Source: Limnochordia bacterium (GTDB lineage: Bacteria > Bacillota > Limnochordia > DUMW01). From it: a stretch of 64,000 nucleotides of DNA. The notes beneath the pieces were generated by a model. The model had not been told where the DNA came from, did not search any database, and saw only the letters and a list, made by a program, of their open reading frames with translations. Of the stretch, positions 42,953 to 52,509 are shown in pieces (the first letter of the stretch is position 1; each line of letters starts with the position of its first letter). The translations under genes and the position numbers were made by a program. Where the stretch lies: positions 27,595 through 91,594 of the forward strand of contig JALNWK010000002.1 in assembly GCA_023230925.1 (NCBI GenBank), given 5' to 3'.

Positions 42953-44560
42953 ATGGCGAAACAACTGATTTTCGATGTAAAAGCACGTAAATCATTAGAG
43001 ACTGGCGTAAATGCTGTTGCTAACGCTGTCAAGGTTACCCTAGGTCCAAAGGGACGTAATGTAGTTATAGAGAAAAAATATGGTTCACCCCTTATTACCA
43101 AGGACGGAGTTACCGTCGCAAAGGAAATTGAGCTTAAGGAACCCTATGAGAACATGGGTGCTCAGTTGTGTAAGGAAGTTGCTTCCAAGACCAACGATGT
43201 GGCCGGAGACGGGACTACAACTGCAACCGTACTGGCTCAAGCCATGGTTCTAGAAGGTCTTAAGAATGTTGCCGCAGGGGCAAACCCCATCGAGATCAAA
43301 CGGGGTATTGACAAGGCTACTGAAGCAGTGGTTGCACAAATCCGCAAAGCTGCTGTCACCGTTGAAACCAAGCAGGACATCGCCCATGTCGCTGCTATTG
43401 CAGGTAATGATGATGAGATTGGTGAGCTCATTGCCGAGGCCATGGACAAGGTTGGCAAGGACGGTGTCATCACCGTTGAAGAGGCCAAGGGCACCGATAC
43501 CACTGTAGAAGTGGTAGAAGGTATGGAGTTTGATAAGGGATATGTTTCCCCCTATTTCGTTACCAATACCGAGACCATGGAAGCTGTCCTCGAGGAACCC
43601 TATATCCTCATTTATGAGAAGAAAATCGCAAATATTAATGAGCTGTTACCCGTGTTGGAGAAGGTTGTGCAAACTGGACGTCCTCTACTCATCATCTGTG
43701 AGGATGTAGAAGGCGAAGCCCTAGCTACCTTAGTGGTCAACAAGATCCGCGGGACCCTTAATGTATGTGCCGTAAAGGCGCCTGGCTTTGGCGACCGACG
43801 AAAAGCCATGATGGAGGATATCGCCATCTTGACCGGCGGTGTCTTCGTATCTGAAGACTTAGGTAGCAAGCTGGAAAACGTAGGACTAGACATGCTTGGT
43901 CAGTGCCGCCGCGTTGTCGTAGAGAAAGAAAATACCACCATCATTGAAGGTAAAGGTGACAGTGACGCCGTAAAGGGACGGGTTGAGCAGATTAAGCGAC
44001 AAATCGAAGAGACCGACTCCGATTATGATCGAGAGAAACTCCAAGAGCGTTTGGCTAAACTTGCCGGCGGCGTGGCAGTCATCAACGTTGGTGCAGCTAC
44101 TGAGACTGAGCTCAAAGAGAAGAAGCATCGGATCGAGGACGCGGTGAATGCTACTCGTGCCGCTGTTGAAGAAGGTATCGTCGCTGGTGGTGGTACTGCC
44201 TTGATTCGTGCCACGTCGGTTATAGATAAGCTAACACTAGAGGCCGATCAGAAAGTAGGAGCCAATATTGTTAAGAAGGCCCTCAGTGAGCCCCTCCGCC
44301 AGATCGCTAGCAACGCTGGTCTTGAGGGTTCCCTGGTGGTGGAAGAGGTCCGTAAAGCTGGAGGAAACATCGGGTTTAACGCCCTAACCGAAGGCTATGA
44401 GGATCTCATGAAGGCCGGAATTGTTGACCCGGTGAAGGTAACAAGAACAGCCCTTCAGAATGCTGCTTCCATTGCAAGTATGGTTCTGACCACCGAGGCT
44501 TTGATCTCCGATATTCCTGAAGAAGAAAAGCAACCAGCCGCACCAGCAATGGACTACTAA
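42953..44560 (+). CDS. groEL: Chaperonin GroEL
   Basis: A 535-residue chaperonin starting MAKQLIFDVKARKSLE, with the ATP-site DVAGDGTTTATVLAQAM, GADs such as VEEGIVAGGGTAL, and the end PEEEKQPAAPAMDY rather than a GGM repeat. Full length. The ribosome binding site AAGGAGG lies 8 bases upstream. It is followed by a strong terminator. Confidence 0.98.
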   Translation: MAKQLIFDVKARKSLETGVNAVANAVKVTLGPKGRNVVIEKKYGSPLITKDGVTVAKEIELKEPYENMGAQLCKEVASKTNDVAGDGTTTATVLAQAMVLEGLKNVAAGANPIEIKRGIDKATEAVVAQIRKAAVTVETKQDIAHVAAIAGNDDEIGELIAEAMDKVGKDGVITVEEAKGTDTTVEVVEGMEFDKGYVSPYFVTNTETMEAVLEEPYILIYEKKIANINELLPVLEKVVQTGRPLLIICEDVEGEALATLVVNKIRGTLNVCAVKAPGFGDRRKAMMEDIAILTGGVFVSEDLGSKLENVGLDMLGQCRRVVVEKENTTIIEGKGDSDAVKGRVEQIKRQIEETDSDYDREKLQERLAKLAGGVAVINVGAATETELKEKKHRIEDAVNATRAAVEEGIVAGGGTALIRATSVIDKLTLEADQKVGANIVKKALSEPLRQIASNAGLEGSLVVEEVRKAGGNIGFNALTEGYEDLMKAGIVDPVKVTRTALQNAASIASMVLTTEALISDIPEEEKQPAAPAMDY

Positions 44561-44603
44561 ACCAAGCAAACTTGGGACTAGTCACTGCCGGTCCTGGTAT
44601 TTG

Positions 44604-44639
44604 GGGCATAGGAACAAAATCCTATGCCCTTTCTCTTTA
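44604..44639 (+). terminator. groESL terminator
   Basis: GGGCATAGGA-loop-TCCTATGCCC followed by TTTCTCTTT. The next 275 bases hold no gene. Confidence 0.88.
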
Positions 44640-44914
44640 CGCGTGGGGGGCTTCACGTCACCCTAGCCCGATCCAGAACCTAATATCAGATGATCCCAAG
44701 GCTGTTATATCCCAGCGCTTTCCTATCGTCCCCCGTCGTCCTTCTTCGGCTAATCCTTGTTTTTTTCCGAGGAACTGCTGGCACTATCATCAGAAAAGGA
44801 TCAGTTCTAAGGCCTACTACTTTTTGGCAATGACATGTTATAATTAACCATCGGGACTAAACTGGGCGACCGTGTCTTTGGAGGCAAGACGGCGATCCAC
44901 CAGAGGTGCATGGG

Positions 44915-46795
44915 ATGAAGATAAGAATATCGTTGATATTAAGCATCATGTTCCTGCTTTTTTGCCAAGCAAGCATTGCCGCGTCTAGTAATGCGGAGAC
45001 ACCTGCGGGGATACCGCTCGTTAAGGTAGCATCTTTCATTGATGAGTACATGGCAGATTACATTGGAGCAACATCGCCTGGAGCAGCCGTTGTGCTTGTT
45101 AAGGACGGCAAGATCATTTTTTCTAAAGGCTATGGCTACGCAGATGTTGCCCGAGAAGAACCGGTCAATTCCTCTTCTACGGTTTTCGAGTATGGGTCGA
45201 TTAGTAAAGCCTTCGTGTATACCACGATTATGCGACTGTGGGAAGCCGGGAGACTGGATCTGCAAACTGACGTACGGGACTATCTGCCCGATGGCTTTTT
45301 GGGAGAGTTGCGATACGACGACCCGATTACCATGCTAGATATTATGAGCCACACTGCCGGGTTTGAGGATTACCTGTTTGACATCGTCCTACCATCCCCT
45401 AGAGGACTCCCTACTTTGGAGCAGGCGCTAAAACGAAACCGCCCCGCCCAAGTGTATAAACCGGGTACAGTTAGTGCTTACTCCAATTACGCCGTGGCTT
45501 TGGCTGCGTACATATGCCAGCGGCTAATCGGACAGGAGTTCCATACATACTTGATGGAGACAGTCTTCGTACCCCTTGCTATGAACCATACTTCGGCACA
45601 TCCCACATTGCAGGACCACCCGAATTTGTCTCAGTCTAAGGCGACGGGCTACTATCCTTTGAAGCATGGTGGTTTCAAGCCTGCCCCATGGTCCTTTGTA
45701 CCACTATACCCAGTAGGTGCCATAAACGGTACTGCCGAAGACCTTGCTCGTTTTGCTATCGCCCTGATGCCCGATGCAGGACAGAGAAGCCCGTTATTTG
45801 AACAGGAGGCAACCCTCACGCAGCTGCTGACCCAAAGTCACAGCATGGGACCGGGACTTACCGGATTTTCCCACGGGTTAATTGAATGGGATGGCGAACT
45901 CCGGGCCATGGGCCATGGAGGTAATACCATTGCTTTCTCCTCCCAGTTCAACATCGTACCAGAGGAACGCTTTGGCGTGATTGTACTAACCAATGCAGCC
46001 ATGGAGATGGATATCTGCTCTGGCCTGACGGAGGCGCTTATAGGTAAACGGAACAAAGACATCAGTCCCGCTACAGTAGATCTACCTAGCGAAAAAGATG
46101 TAGAGGGGATTTATATTAGTGCTCGAAGGATGCACCAGGGGTTCCTGGAATTCGTCGGTTACCTTGCTCCGCTTAGAGTTACCGCGATGGCGCCGAACCA
46201 GATCCAGCTTCGTATGAGCGCGGAAACTGCTACATTAGTACAGATCGCCCCCTATGTTTACCAGAGGGTAGATGCCGATGGACCGATTTTCAAGTATCAT
46301 TTCGGTACGGTCTACTTTGATGTGTCTGACGGGAAAGTACAACGAGTATCAGGAGATTTTCTACCGCTCCCGACAAAACGCGCTACACCGTGGTTAATCA
46401 CAAGTTTGCTTATGCTGATTGTCAGCGCGTCATATTTTTCCATCATCCCCTTGGCCTTTCTTCTTCGGAGATGGCGCAAAAGGTCTTCCCTGACAAAATA
46501 CGAGAAAAGAAACATGCTACTCGTCCTTTGTGGTACGGCACTTTTGGTGAATAATGCAGCCCTAGTGGTGCGGATGCTTCTGAACAACTACCGTTCCTTT
46601 AGCGAAGTACGGATCCATATTCTGTCAAACTATCCCCTAATGGCCCTGGCTATGATCGCTGGTATCCTCACACTTCTAGCTTGGAAACAGGCCAAACCTT
46701 CCCCGGGGCAGAAGTTTTTTGGTTTGGTGACAATAGGCGCCATGCTGGTCCTAACCGCTTTACTGGTTGACTGGCAATTTCTGAACCTGCTCTAA
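44915..46795 (+). CDS. Membrane-anchored serine beta-lactamase/penicillin-binding-type hydrolase
   Basis: About 626 residues: signal peptide (1-24), then a class C beta-lactamase-fold domain with S-x-x-K in EYGSISKAF, Y-S-N in VSAYSNYAVAL and H-x-G in MGHGGN, then a linker and C-terminal membrane helices (from TPWLITSLLMLI onward). Such proteins are usually peptidases or esterases acting outside the membrane rather than resistance enzymes. The ATG at 44915 has AGAGGTG 6 bases upstream. It is monocistronic with a terminator. Confidence 0.85.
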   Translation: MKIRISLILSIMFLLFCQASIAASSNAETPAGIPLVKVASFIDEYMADYIGATSPGAAVVLVKDGKIIFSKGYGYADVAREEPVNSSSTVFEYGSISKAFVYTTIMRLWEAGRLDLQTDVRDYLPDGFLGELRYDDPITMLDIMSHTAGFEDYLFDIVLPSPRGLPTLEQALKRNRPAQVYKPGTVSAYSNYAVALAAYICQRLIGQEFHTYLMETVFVPLAMNHTSAHPTLQDHPNLSQSKATGYYPLKHGGFKPAPWSFVPLYPVGAINGTAEDLARFAIALMPDAGQRSPLFEQEATLTQLLTQSHSMGPGLTGFSHGLIEWDGELRAMGHGGNTIAFSSQFNIVPEERFGVIVLTNAAMEMDICSGLTEALIGKRNKDISPATVDLPSEKDVEGIYISARRMHQGFLEFVGYLAPLRVTAMAPNQIQLRMSAETATLVQIAPYVYQRVDADGPIFKYHFGTVYFDVSDGKVQRVSGDFLPLPTKRATPWLITSLLMLIVSASYFSIIPLAFLLRRWRKRSSLTKYEKRNMLLVLCGTALLVNNAALVVRMLLNNYRSFSEVRIHILSNYPLMALAMIAGILTLLAWKQAKPSPGQKFFGLVTIGAMLVLTALLVDWQFLNLL

Positions 46796-46830
46796 AGCCC
46801 CGCGGGTACAGGTCCGCGGGGCTCCTTTCC
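46796..46830. terminator. Terminator between the serine hydrolase gene and scfB
   Basis: AGCCCCGCGG-loop-CCGCGGGGCT then CCTTTCC. It lies between convergent genes. Confidence 0.85.
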
Positions 46831-46855
46831 AATAGACCTACTGATCCGCTAGCAT

Positions 46856-48229
46856 CTACCGAAAACGATCACCAAAACTAGTTATGCCTTTCTCTGCGAG
46901 AACAGTCTGTACATAAATGGCATGCTCTAACCGGATACGCTGTAGATGACAACTCAGTTCATGGGGTATGGAGATACTTTTGTTATAATTCCAGGCATTG
47001 GCATGGCAACCTCCACCACAGTAAAACCGTGCCCAACATTGCTGACAAATAGGTTTTGTTAATATGTTATGAGCAGCAAATGCCTCGCCTATATCCGGCT
47101 TTGTTACACCATCTTTGATGTTACCCATGGCAAAATCATCTTTACCAACAAACTGATGGCATGGATAAATGTCTCCGTTGGGATCCACAGCCAGATACTC
47201 ACACCCTGCAGAACAGCCACTGACCCGCTTAGCCAAGCAACTGCCCCCCTGTAGATCCAACTCAAAGTGGAAAAAGCGATAGCCCTTCCCCTGCAAGGAG
47301 TGTTGGATATAGTGATCTGTCAAACGATTGTACTCACTTTGCACCCGTCCTAGGTGGGACATGGTTATTGCATCGGGGTGCTCCTTATCTAGGACTACAG
47401 GCTCGAGGGAGATGTTTGTAAACCCTAGATCCAGAAGATGCTTCACATCTTCTAGAAAATCCAGGTTATGCACCGTGTAAGTACCCCGCAAGTAATACCG
47501 TTCATCGCCTAGGGCTTTCGCTAATTGCTGAAAGAAAGGCACAACCCGTTCATAGACCGATCCTTTCCCACTGACTCGCATCCGGTCATTTACTTCCTTG
47601 CGACCATCAAGACTTAACACCGCAGCAATGCCATGGGCAGCAAGAAACTCTATTTTCTCCGGATCAAGATCCCAACCATTAGTTGTGATCGTAAACAAAA
47701 GCTCCTTACCCAGCTCCTTGGCCCGCTTCTCGCCGTAGAGTACGGTTTGGACCAATACATTCCAACAGAGCAGGGGCTCTCCCCCAAAGAAGTCAATCTC
47801 TACAGGGTTCCGATCCTGGCAATTGGCTAAAAGAAAATCCACTGCTCCACGGGAAGTCTCCAGATCCATCATCGTGTTACCCTTGGTCAGGTGCCCTTGA
47901 TTGGCAAAACAATAGCGGCAGGCTAGGTTGCAGTCATGGGCAATATTTAGGCAAAGGGCCTTAATACCCACCGGTGCACTCGTCTCTAACTGTGCCCTAA
48001 GCCCTTTATCCACGGTCTCAAAGGAGGCACCAAGTAGACCTTGATCACAAAGGACCCGTAGTTCCTTCCCTGCTTCAGAGTCTGGAAGTTCCCCTCCGGT
48101 TTTCACCCAGCGTTGGGCAAGTCCATAGGCTTCATCATCCAGCAGATGAATCGCACCACTGGTCCCATCTACAGCAAACTTTCGATTCATTGCACCGGTT
48201 CCCAATTGAAAAAGGTGGATGTTTTGCAT
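46856..48229 (-). CDS. scfB: SCIFF peptide maturase (radical SAM, thioether-forming)
   Basis: About 457 residues. After a RiPP-recognition-like N-terminus it has the radical-SAM motif CNLACRYCF, then EIDFFGGEPLL, and a SPASM-type cysteine cluster (GCSAGCEYLAVDPNGDIYPC, CQQCWARFYCGGGCH) that holds extra iron-sulfur clusters. It forms thioether bridges in the six-cysteine SCIFF peptide encoded just upstream. I start at ATG 48229 with GGGGGAG ahead; an ATG at 48244 lies upstream of that site. Oxygen-sensitive, consistent with an anaerobe. Confidence 0.93.
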   Translation of the reverse strand: MQNIHLFQLGTGAMNRKFAVDGTSGAIHLLDDEAYGLAQRWVKTGGELPDSEAGKELRVLCDQGLLGASFETVDKGLRAQLETSAPVGIKALCLNIAHDCNLACRYCFANQGHLTKGNTMMDLETSRGAVDFLLANCQDRNPVEIDFFGGEPLLCWNVLVQTVLYGEKRAKELGKELLFTITTNGWDLDPEKIEFLAAHGIAAVLSLDGRKEVNDRMRVSGKGSVYERVVPFFQQLAKALGDERYYLRGTYTVHNLDFLEDVKHLLDLGFTNISLEPVVLDKEHPDAITMSHLGRVQSEYNRLTDHYIQHSLQGKGYRFFHFELDLQGGSCLAKRVSGCSAGCEYLAVDPNGDIYPCHQFVGKDDFAMGNIKDGVTKPDIGEAFAAHNILTKPICQQCWARFYCGGGCHANAWNYNKSISIPHELSCHLQRIRLEHAIYVQTVLAEKGITSFGDRFR

Positions 48230-48250
48230 CGTGCTCTCCCCCATTTTGGC

Positions 48251-48276
48251 AAAAAAAAAGAGGGGTTATCCCTCTT
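48251..48276 (-). terminator. Terminator/attenuator between scfA and scfB
   Basis: Minus strand AAGAGGG-ATAA-CCCCTCTT followed by a run of nine T. It should end many transcripts after scfA, keeping maturase levels below precursor levels. Confidence 0.8.
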
Positions 48277-48302
48277 CTTCAAACACTAAGTAATAAACGG
48301 AC

Positions 48303-48488
48303 CTACCCCACTAGATTTCGTTTTTGGGCTGGTCGTCGAATCCGTTCTTCTTTCTGTCGGCACACTTGGTTACCCACTGTGCAAGAGGTCTTGCAGGCCG
48401 ATTGGCAGGATGCATGGCATTTGCCACATCCTGGGGCAACATGATTTACCAGCGAACCAACCAATGTCTTTACATGTCCTTGTTTCAT
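48303..48488 (-). CDS. scfA: SCIFF precursor peptide (six cysteines in forty-five residues)
   Basis: A 61-residue peptide whose core CGKCHASCQSACKTSCTVGN plus a sixth Cys is the SCIFF signature. The leader is MKQGHVKTLVGSLVNHVAPG. ATG at 48488 with AAAGGAG 11 bases ahead; a GTG four codons upstream is possible. After the last Cys there is a basic tail of about 18 residues (RQKEERIRRPAQKRNLVG), longer than the ending I remember for family members. The mature product's role is still unknown in the field. Confidence 0.92.
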   Translation of the reverse strand: MKQGHVKTLVGSLVNHVAPGCGKCHASCQSACKTSCTVGNQVCRQKEERIRRPAQKRNLVG

Positions 48489-48514
48489 CGCCGGTATCAC
48501 TCCTTTATCACAGA

Positions 48515-48599
48515 TGGTGCCCGGGACGAGATTTGAACTCGTACGGTGTAATCCACACGGCCCTCAACCGTGCGCGTCTGCCAATTCCGCCACCCGGGC
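48515..48599 (-). tRNA. tRNA-Leu (anticodon GAG)
   Basis: Minus strand: acceptor GCCCGGG pairs with CCCGGGC, D-arm GCGGAATTGGCAGACGC, anticodon stem CACGG/CCGTG with loop TTGAGGG (anticodon GAG, plus-strand 48563-48565), a long variable arm, T-arm ACGAG-TTCAAAT-CTCGT and an encoded CCA end. It is 26 bases upstream of scfA. Confidence 0.95.
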
Positions 48600-48615
48600 A
48601 ACTGATTCAACACTG

Positions 48616-48644
48616 ATTATACAGGCAAACTAAGACATTGTCAA
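48616..48644 (-). promoter_or_regulatory. Consensus sigma-A promoter for tRNA-Leu (and scfA)
   Basis: Minus strand TTGACA (48644-48639), 17-base spacer, TATAAT (48621-48616): fully consensus. It starts transcription just before the tRNA; no terminator separates the tRNA from scfA. Confidence 0.9.
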
Positions 48645-48844
48645 CTGCTACAGCCGCAGATACAGGAGGAGAAAACCGCGGGGAAACACTCTCCCTATCG
48701 GACATTCATCGTCTTTGGCCCTTGCGCAATTGGGCTTCAGTCGGCGGGGGCAGGCGAGTGAATAGCAATCATCCCCACGCCCCTTTCATCAGAGATAGGG
48801 CTATCCTCCTGAGATTCACTTCCTCGCTACCAAAGGCGCCCAGG

Positions 48845-50008
48845 CTACTTATCTCTGATGACACCACCGGCTGACTCAGAACACTTCATTAAGTATTCCT
48901 GTGCGAAACTAGGTGAGCCATCGGGTCGAATCAGCCACCAACCTCGTAAATCTTCGGCCGCCAGAATCGTTTCAGGGGGTAGTGTATACCGATCAAGGTG
49001 CTTCGGTTCATTGCAGAACAACTCCCACTGCAAAACATAGGGGATATCTAGGGCTAGGCATACACCCATCACTTGATCCCAGAAGCTTTCTATGGTTTGT
49101 CGCTCCTTCTCGGACTCAGGACACCCCACTTCCCCTATATATACCTGATTGGTACCATAGGTGCTACTAGGCCTAGCACACTGTCGGATCATCTCAATGG
49201 CGTGCCACAGACTCACCGGTAGATCACCCAAGGCATCGTAGCAGGAATAGGATACCAGATCCAGGTCAACATGGGGTATTACATGGGTCATCACCGTGGG
49301 AATACCCAAAAGAGCATCGTATACCTTGTTGACTTCGGCGGCATACAGGACTTGGCACTTCGTGGTCACAACTTCGGCCCGGGCCCGATCCACGCCCCGC
49401 TGCCGGGCCCTATACCAACGTACCATGCCCTCACAGCGCCTTAGCGCATCCTCCGGTACAGGATTCCACGACTCACCAATTCCCCGCAACATCCAGTCTC
49501 CTTCCCAGTTCTGCAAAATAAAGGTAAGATGGCGGTTTCGATAGGTTTCCAGTAGGTGTTTTGTTAACCGATAGAACTCCTCTTCTTCCCTAGTATAGTA
49601 GGCATCGTTACCCTCCGGACCATGTATCCAGGAGTTCCCCTGGGCAGTAAACACCTCCAAGACAAAGGTGCGAAAATCCATGGCGAAGGCCTGCTCGTAG
49701 TAGGGCATCTGGGCGACATCAACCAGTGTTGTTTCCCGGGTAAAAGACGGCCATGTAGAGTTATATGTATAACCGGGTAGTCCCTGGGCCGAAAACCAAA
49801 TCTTTGCGACCCTGTACCCGAGCTGGTGCATAACCTCCAGACCTTCAAGTAGATAGGGTTTATCTGTCAGATGGTACCATCCATCATAGTGAGTACATCC
49901 TATGCGTTCGGTTATGTCTTGGGTAATAATCCCCCCCTCCATCGGCCGAGCCAACTGGACTCTTTCAAGTATTTCCTCATCGCTGGTTAAAGAAAACTGC
50001 TTATACAT
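48845..50008 (-). CDS. Glycoside-hydrolase-like TIM-barrel protein, unassigned family
   Basis: About 387 residues. Repeating strand/helix patterns and two acidic motifs in clan-A glycosidase positions, LQNWEGDW (candidate acid/base Glu) and QVYIGEVGCPE (candidate nucleophile Glu), plus a late LQWELFCNE, suggest a (beta/alpha)8 sugar hydrolase. No signal peptide, so it would act inside the cell. ATG at 50008 follows GGAGGG by 7 bases. It lies next to a broken UroD-family gene. The exact family and substrate are unknown to me. Confidence 0.6.
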   Translation of the reverse strand: MYKQFSLTSDEEILERVQLARPMEGGIITQDITERIGCTHYDGWYHLTDKPYLLEGLEVMHQLGYRVAKIWFSAQGLPGYTYNSTWPSFTRETTLVDVAQMPYYEQAFAMDFRTFVLEVFTAQGNSWIHGPEGNDAYYTREEEEFYRLTKHLLETYRNRHLTFILQNWEGDWMLRGIGESWNPVPEDALRRCEGMVRWYRARQRGVDRARAEVVTTKCQVLYAAEVNKVYDALLGIPTVMTHVIPHVDLDLVSYSCYDALGDLPVSLWHAIEMIRQCARPSSTYGTNQVYIGEVGCPESEKERQTIESFWDQVMGVCLALDIPYVLQWELFCNEPKHLDRYTLPPETILAAEDLRGWWLIRPDGSPSFAQEYLMKCSESAGGVIRDK

Positions 50009-50186
50009 AATGATTCCCTCCAAGCAGTCGTTGTTGGTACCAAGAAAAGCCCTATACCATGGGTTACTCTTTCGACTAACTTACGTTTGAGACCTGTTAC
50101 TTCCAGTCATATTATAGGGAGATGTATCCTACCCCGGCTCATGTTTTGGCCTTCTTTAGCAGCTCTTTGTCATCGGCCTCCACGGT

Positions 50187-51137
50187 TTAATCTAGCCAGG
50201 CGTCAAAGACCGCCTCGATGTTCTCCTGCGGGACATCATTGCCCCATTCACATTGGGCGATTACGCCACCTTGACCATAGTCCAGGGCTTTGCGTACTCT
50301 AGCCACAGCGGCCTTTACTTCCTTGGGACCTTGGAAGGGTAAAATGTGTTGGCGATCAATTTCACCCCAGAAGGTAATCTGCCCCCGATATCTGGCCCCA
50401 GTTTCCTCGATGTCCATACAGAAAAGTTGGGCATTCAGCGCATCAACACCTAGTTCAATTAGAACGGGGATGATCTGTTCAATATGACCGTCGGAATGAA
50501 AGAACACGTATTTGCCGACCTTTTCGAGTATATCACGGGGGATATAAGTAGACTCCGTTGAGTCCCCCAATCATCCATGAAGGAGACGGCATCCACCTTC
50601 ATTGCTGCCCACATTTCTATTTTCACCACAATGAACCTATGCACTCTATCTTTTAAGCTGTGAAACTCCGGACAATCATAGGCCAAATCAAGAAAAAGGT
50701 CTCGCTGCCCCGTAGAAACTGCAACCTCTCAAAGGGCCGTACAGTTGTACTCGCCTTCACGACCTTTGTGCTAGTCTCACAGAACCGATCCACTTCACTA
50801 AGATCTGCGTTCTTCAGTATCTCCCAAGGCACATGCAAGTCGTCTTTGGGGTTCTCGAGTATGGGTTCCTTGACTTCCCCGATGACACCCGCTTCCGCTA
50901 CGGTAAAGGTGCAACCCGACTCATCAGTATACTGACCTACCATCCCTGGTACACCCTTACTTAGTAGTCCCGGCCCGTATCTTGCCGGGGCCCAGCAAAA
51001 TCCAAGGGATACTTCGCACATACCTCTGCAAGCTCTTGGGGTCTAAACATTTGCACCCCCGGTAAAATCCACAGTTCCCTTGGCACCCAATCCACAGCCT
51101 GAAACTCGAGGGTTCTACGGACACGTTCTCTACTGTC
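50187..51137 (-). pseudogene. Uroporphyrinogen-decarboxylase-family (methyltransferase-like) gene with multiple frameshifts
   Basis: Consecutive pieces of one COG0407-type protein occur in order on the minus strand in changing frames: SRERVRRTLEFQAVDWVPRE (from about 51130), RYGPGLLSKGVPG and GEVKEPILENPKDD (about 50980-50850), RPFERLQFLRGSE (about 50720), DAVSFMDDWGTQRSLLISP (about 50590), then FFHSDGHIEQIIPVLIELGV to the stop at 50187. At least three frame changes are needed, so it is non-functional unless sequence errors are involved. A GTG at 51137 with AAAGGGGTG upstream is the likely original start. Function before decay: probably corrinoid-type methyl transfer or a related UroD-fold activity. 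Confidence 0.8.
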
Positions 51138-51363
51138 CACTAAACGACACCCCTTTCGGATTATATGAATCCACGCAGGGAGAGACCCCTTGCCACAAAA
51201 GCTAAACCCTTCCATACATATACCTTAGTCATCCCCATGAAGGACTCCCACCTAGCCCGTGCGTTTTCTATTCCCCGATTATTTGTTCCGGCCAAGGCAC
51301 GGCAAGTTTATTCCTGGGATCTGCCATGTTCTATTGTTAAGGACCTTGGGAAGCCAACGAAAT

Positions 51364-51400
51364 ATGCCCGTTTTCTCCTTGTTAACCAGAAAACGGGCAT
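51364..51400. repeat. Strong inverted repeat downstream of the M23 peptidase gene
   Basis: ATGCCCGTTTTCT / AGAAAACGGGCAT, a 13-bp perfect stem with an 11-base loop. It may end minus-strand transcription from the peptidase gene 90 bases away (ATTTCG follows on that strand), though the T-run is short. Confidence 0.55.
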
Positions 51401-51492
51401 TAATGTATCGTACCTATTGAGCTTGTATCGCGGGCGCGCGGTCCCTGCCAAAACCTATTGGGACACAAGCCCCGCTCCAGCTACCATAGCAG

Positions 51493-52509
51493 CTAGTTAA
51501 TCAACCAGTTTGTCGGATCTACATAATCACCGTCAATCTTAATTGAAAAGTGCAAGTGAGGACCAGTACTAGTCCCTGTATTACCGCTCAGTGCAACGAC
51601 ATCCCCCCGGTTAATCCGGGCACCGACTTTAACCTGGAGCTTGGAATTGTGTGCATACAATGTCTCGATCCCATCACCGTGATCGATAACCACCGTGTAC
51701 CCAAATCCGCCCATCCAACCACTCCAAGTGACCACTCCTCCTGCGGCCGCCCTCACCTTAGTCCCGGTAGGTACAGCAATGTCAATGCCATTATGAAAGT
51801 CGTCAACGTTCTTGAGTGGGTGTATCCGCGGACCAAAGGGAGAGGAGATCCGGCCTGTCACCGGCCAGCTCATTTGCATCCGTCTAACACTAGCATCAGA
51901 CCCTGAACCAGGGATAATCAAGGTTTTTCCCACAGGAAGGGTCCTAGGATTTGCTATACTATTAGCAGTAGCAAGGGCCTCTATCGTAGTATTGTACTGC
52001 TTAGCGATAGAATAGAGACTATCACCTTTGGCTACTACATAGACCCGGTCCGAAACGTCACCCCCTGCATAGGAGCGATCGATCCGCAGGATCTGACCAA
52101 TCCGCAAAATATCACTCTTGAGCCGGTTTCGTTCTTTAATCGCCTGTACGGTAGTCTGAAACTCCCGGGCTAAATCCCAGAGGGTATCACCCGGTCTTAC
52201 CACATACTCGACATATCCCCGCACTTCCCCCAAGACTGCAAAGGTCTTAGGTCCAGCAATGCCATCGGCCTTCAGATTGAAATCCGCCTGAAATATCTTC
52301 ACCGCATTCTTGGTTTGGGCCCCAAACACACCGTCCGGTTCCACCGCGTATCCAAGCTCCGCCAGACGCCGCTGAAGCTCCATTACATCTGAACCCTTCA
52401 TGCCCTGTTCTAAGACTCTATTCTCAAATCCGTAGGTTGTCCCGGTAGCCACAACGAGGAGTAACAATAACCCCGTGATACGGAACAGCTGCTTTCTTCG
52501 CAAAGACAA
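51493..52509 (-). CDS. Secreted M23 endopeptidase with PG-binding and two LysM domains
   Basis: A 338-residue cell-wall enzyme: signal peptide (1-27), PG_binding_1 (LQRRLAELGYAVEPDG, 43-93), LysM 1 (YVVRPGDTLWDLAREF, about 101), LysM 2 (YVVAKGDSLYSIAKQY, about 155), then the LytM/M23 zinc peptidase (HNGIDIAVPTG, GYTVVIDHGDGIETLYAH, GPHLHFSI). The HxxxD and HxH metal ligands are present, so it should be active. Likely works in growth or sporulation. Confidence 0.93.
   Translation of the reverse strand: MSLRRKQLFRITGLLLLLVVATGTTYGFENRVLEQGMKGSDVMELQRRLAELGYAVEPDGVFGAQTKNAVKIFQADFNLKADGIAGPKTFAVLGEVRGYVEYVVRPGDTLWDLAREFQTTVQAIKERNRLKSDILRIGQILRIDRSYAGGDVSDRVYVVAKGDSLYSIAKQYNTTIEALATANSIANPRTLPVGKTLIIPGSGSDASVRRMQMSWPVTGRISSPFGPRIHPLKNVDDFHNGIDIAVPTGTKVRAAAGGVVTWSGWMGGFGYTVVIDHGDGIETLYAHNSKLQVKVGARINRGDVVALSGNTGTSTGPHLHFSIKIDGDYVDPTNWLIN

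Noticed and set aside
43612..43893. Open frames antisense to groEL.
   Set aside because: Fully covered by groEL, which is certain.
44840..44915. The sequence before the serine hydrolase gene looked vaguely like a riboswitch.
   Set aside because: Core motifs of the c-di-GMP and other common riboswitches are not present.
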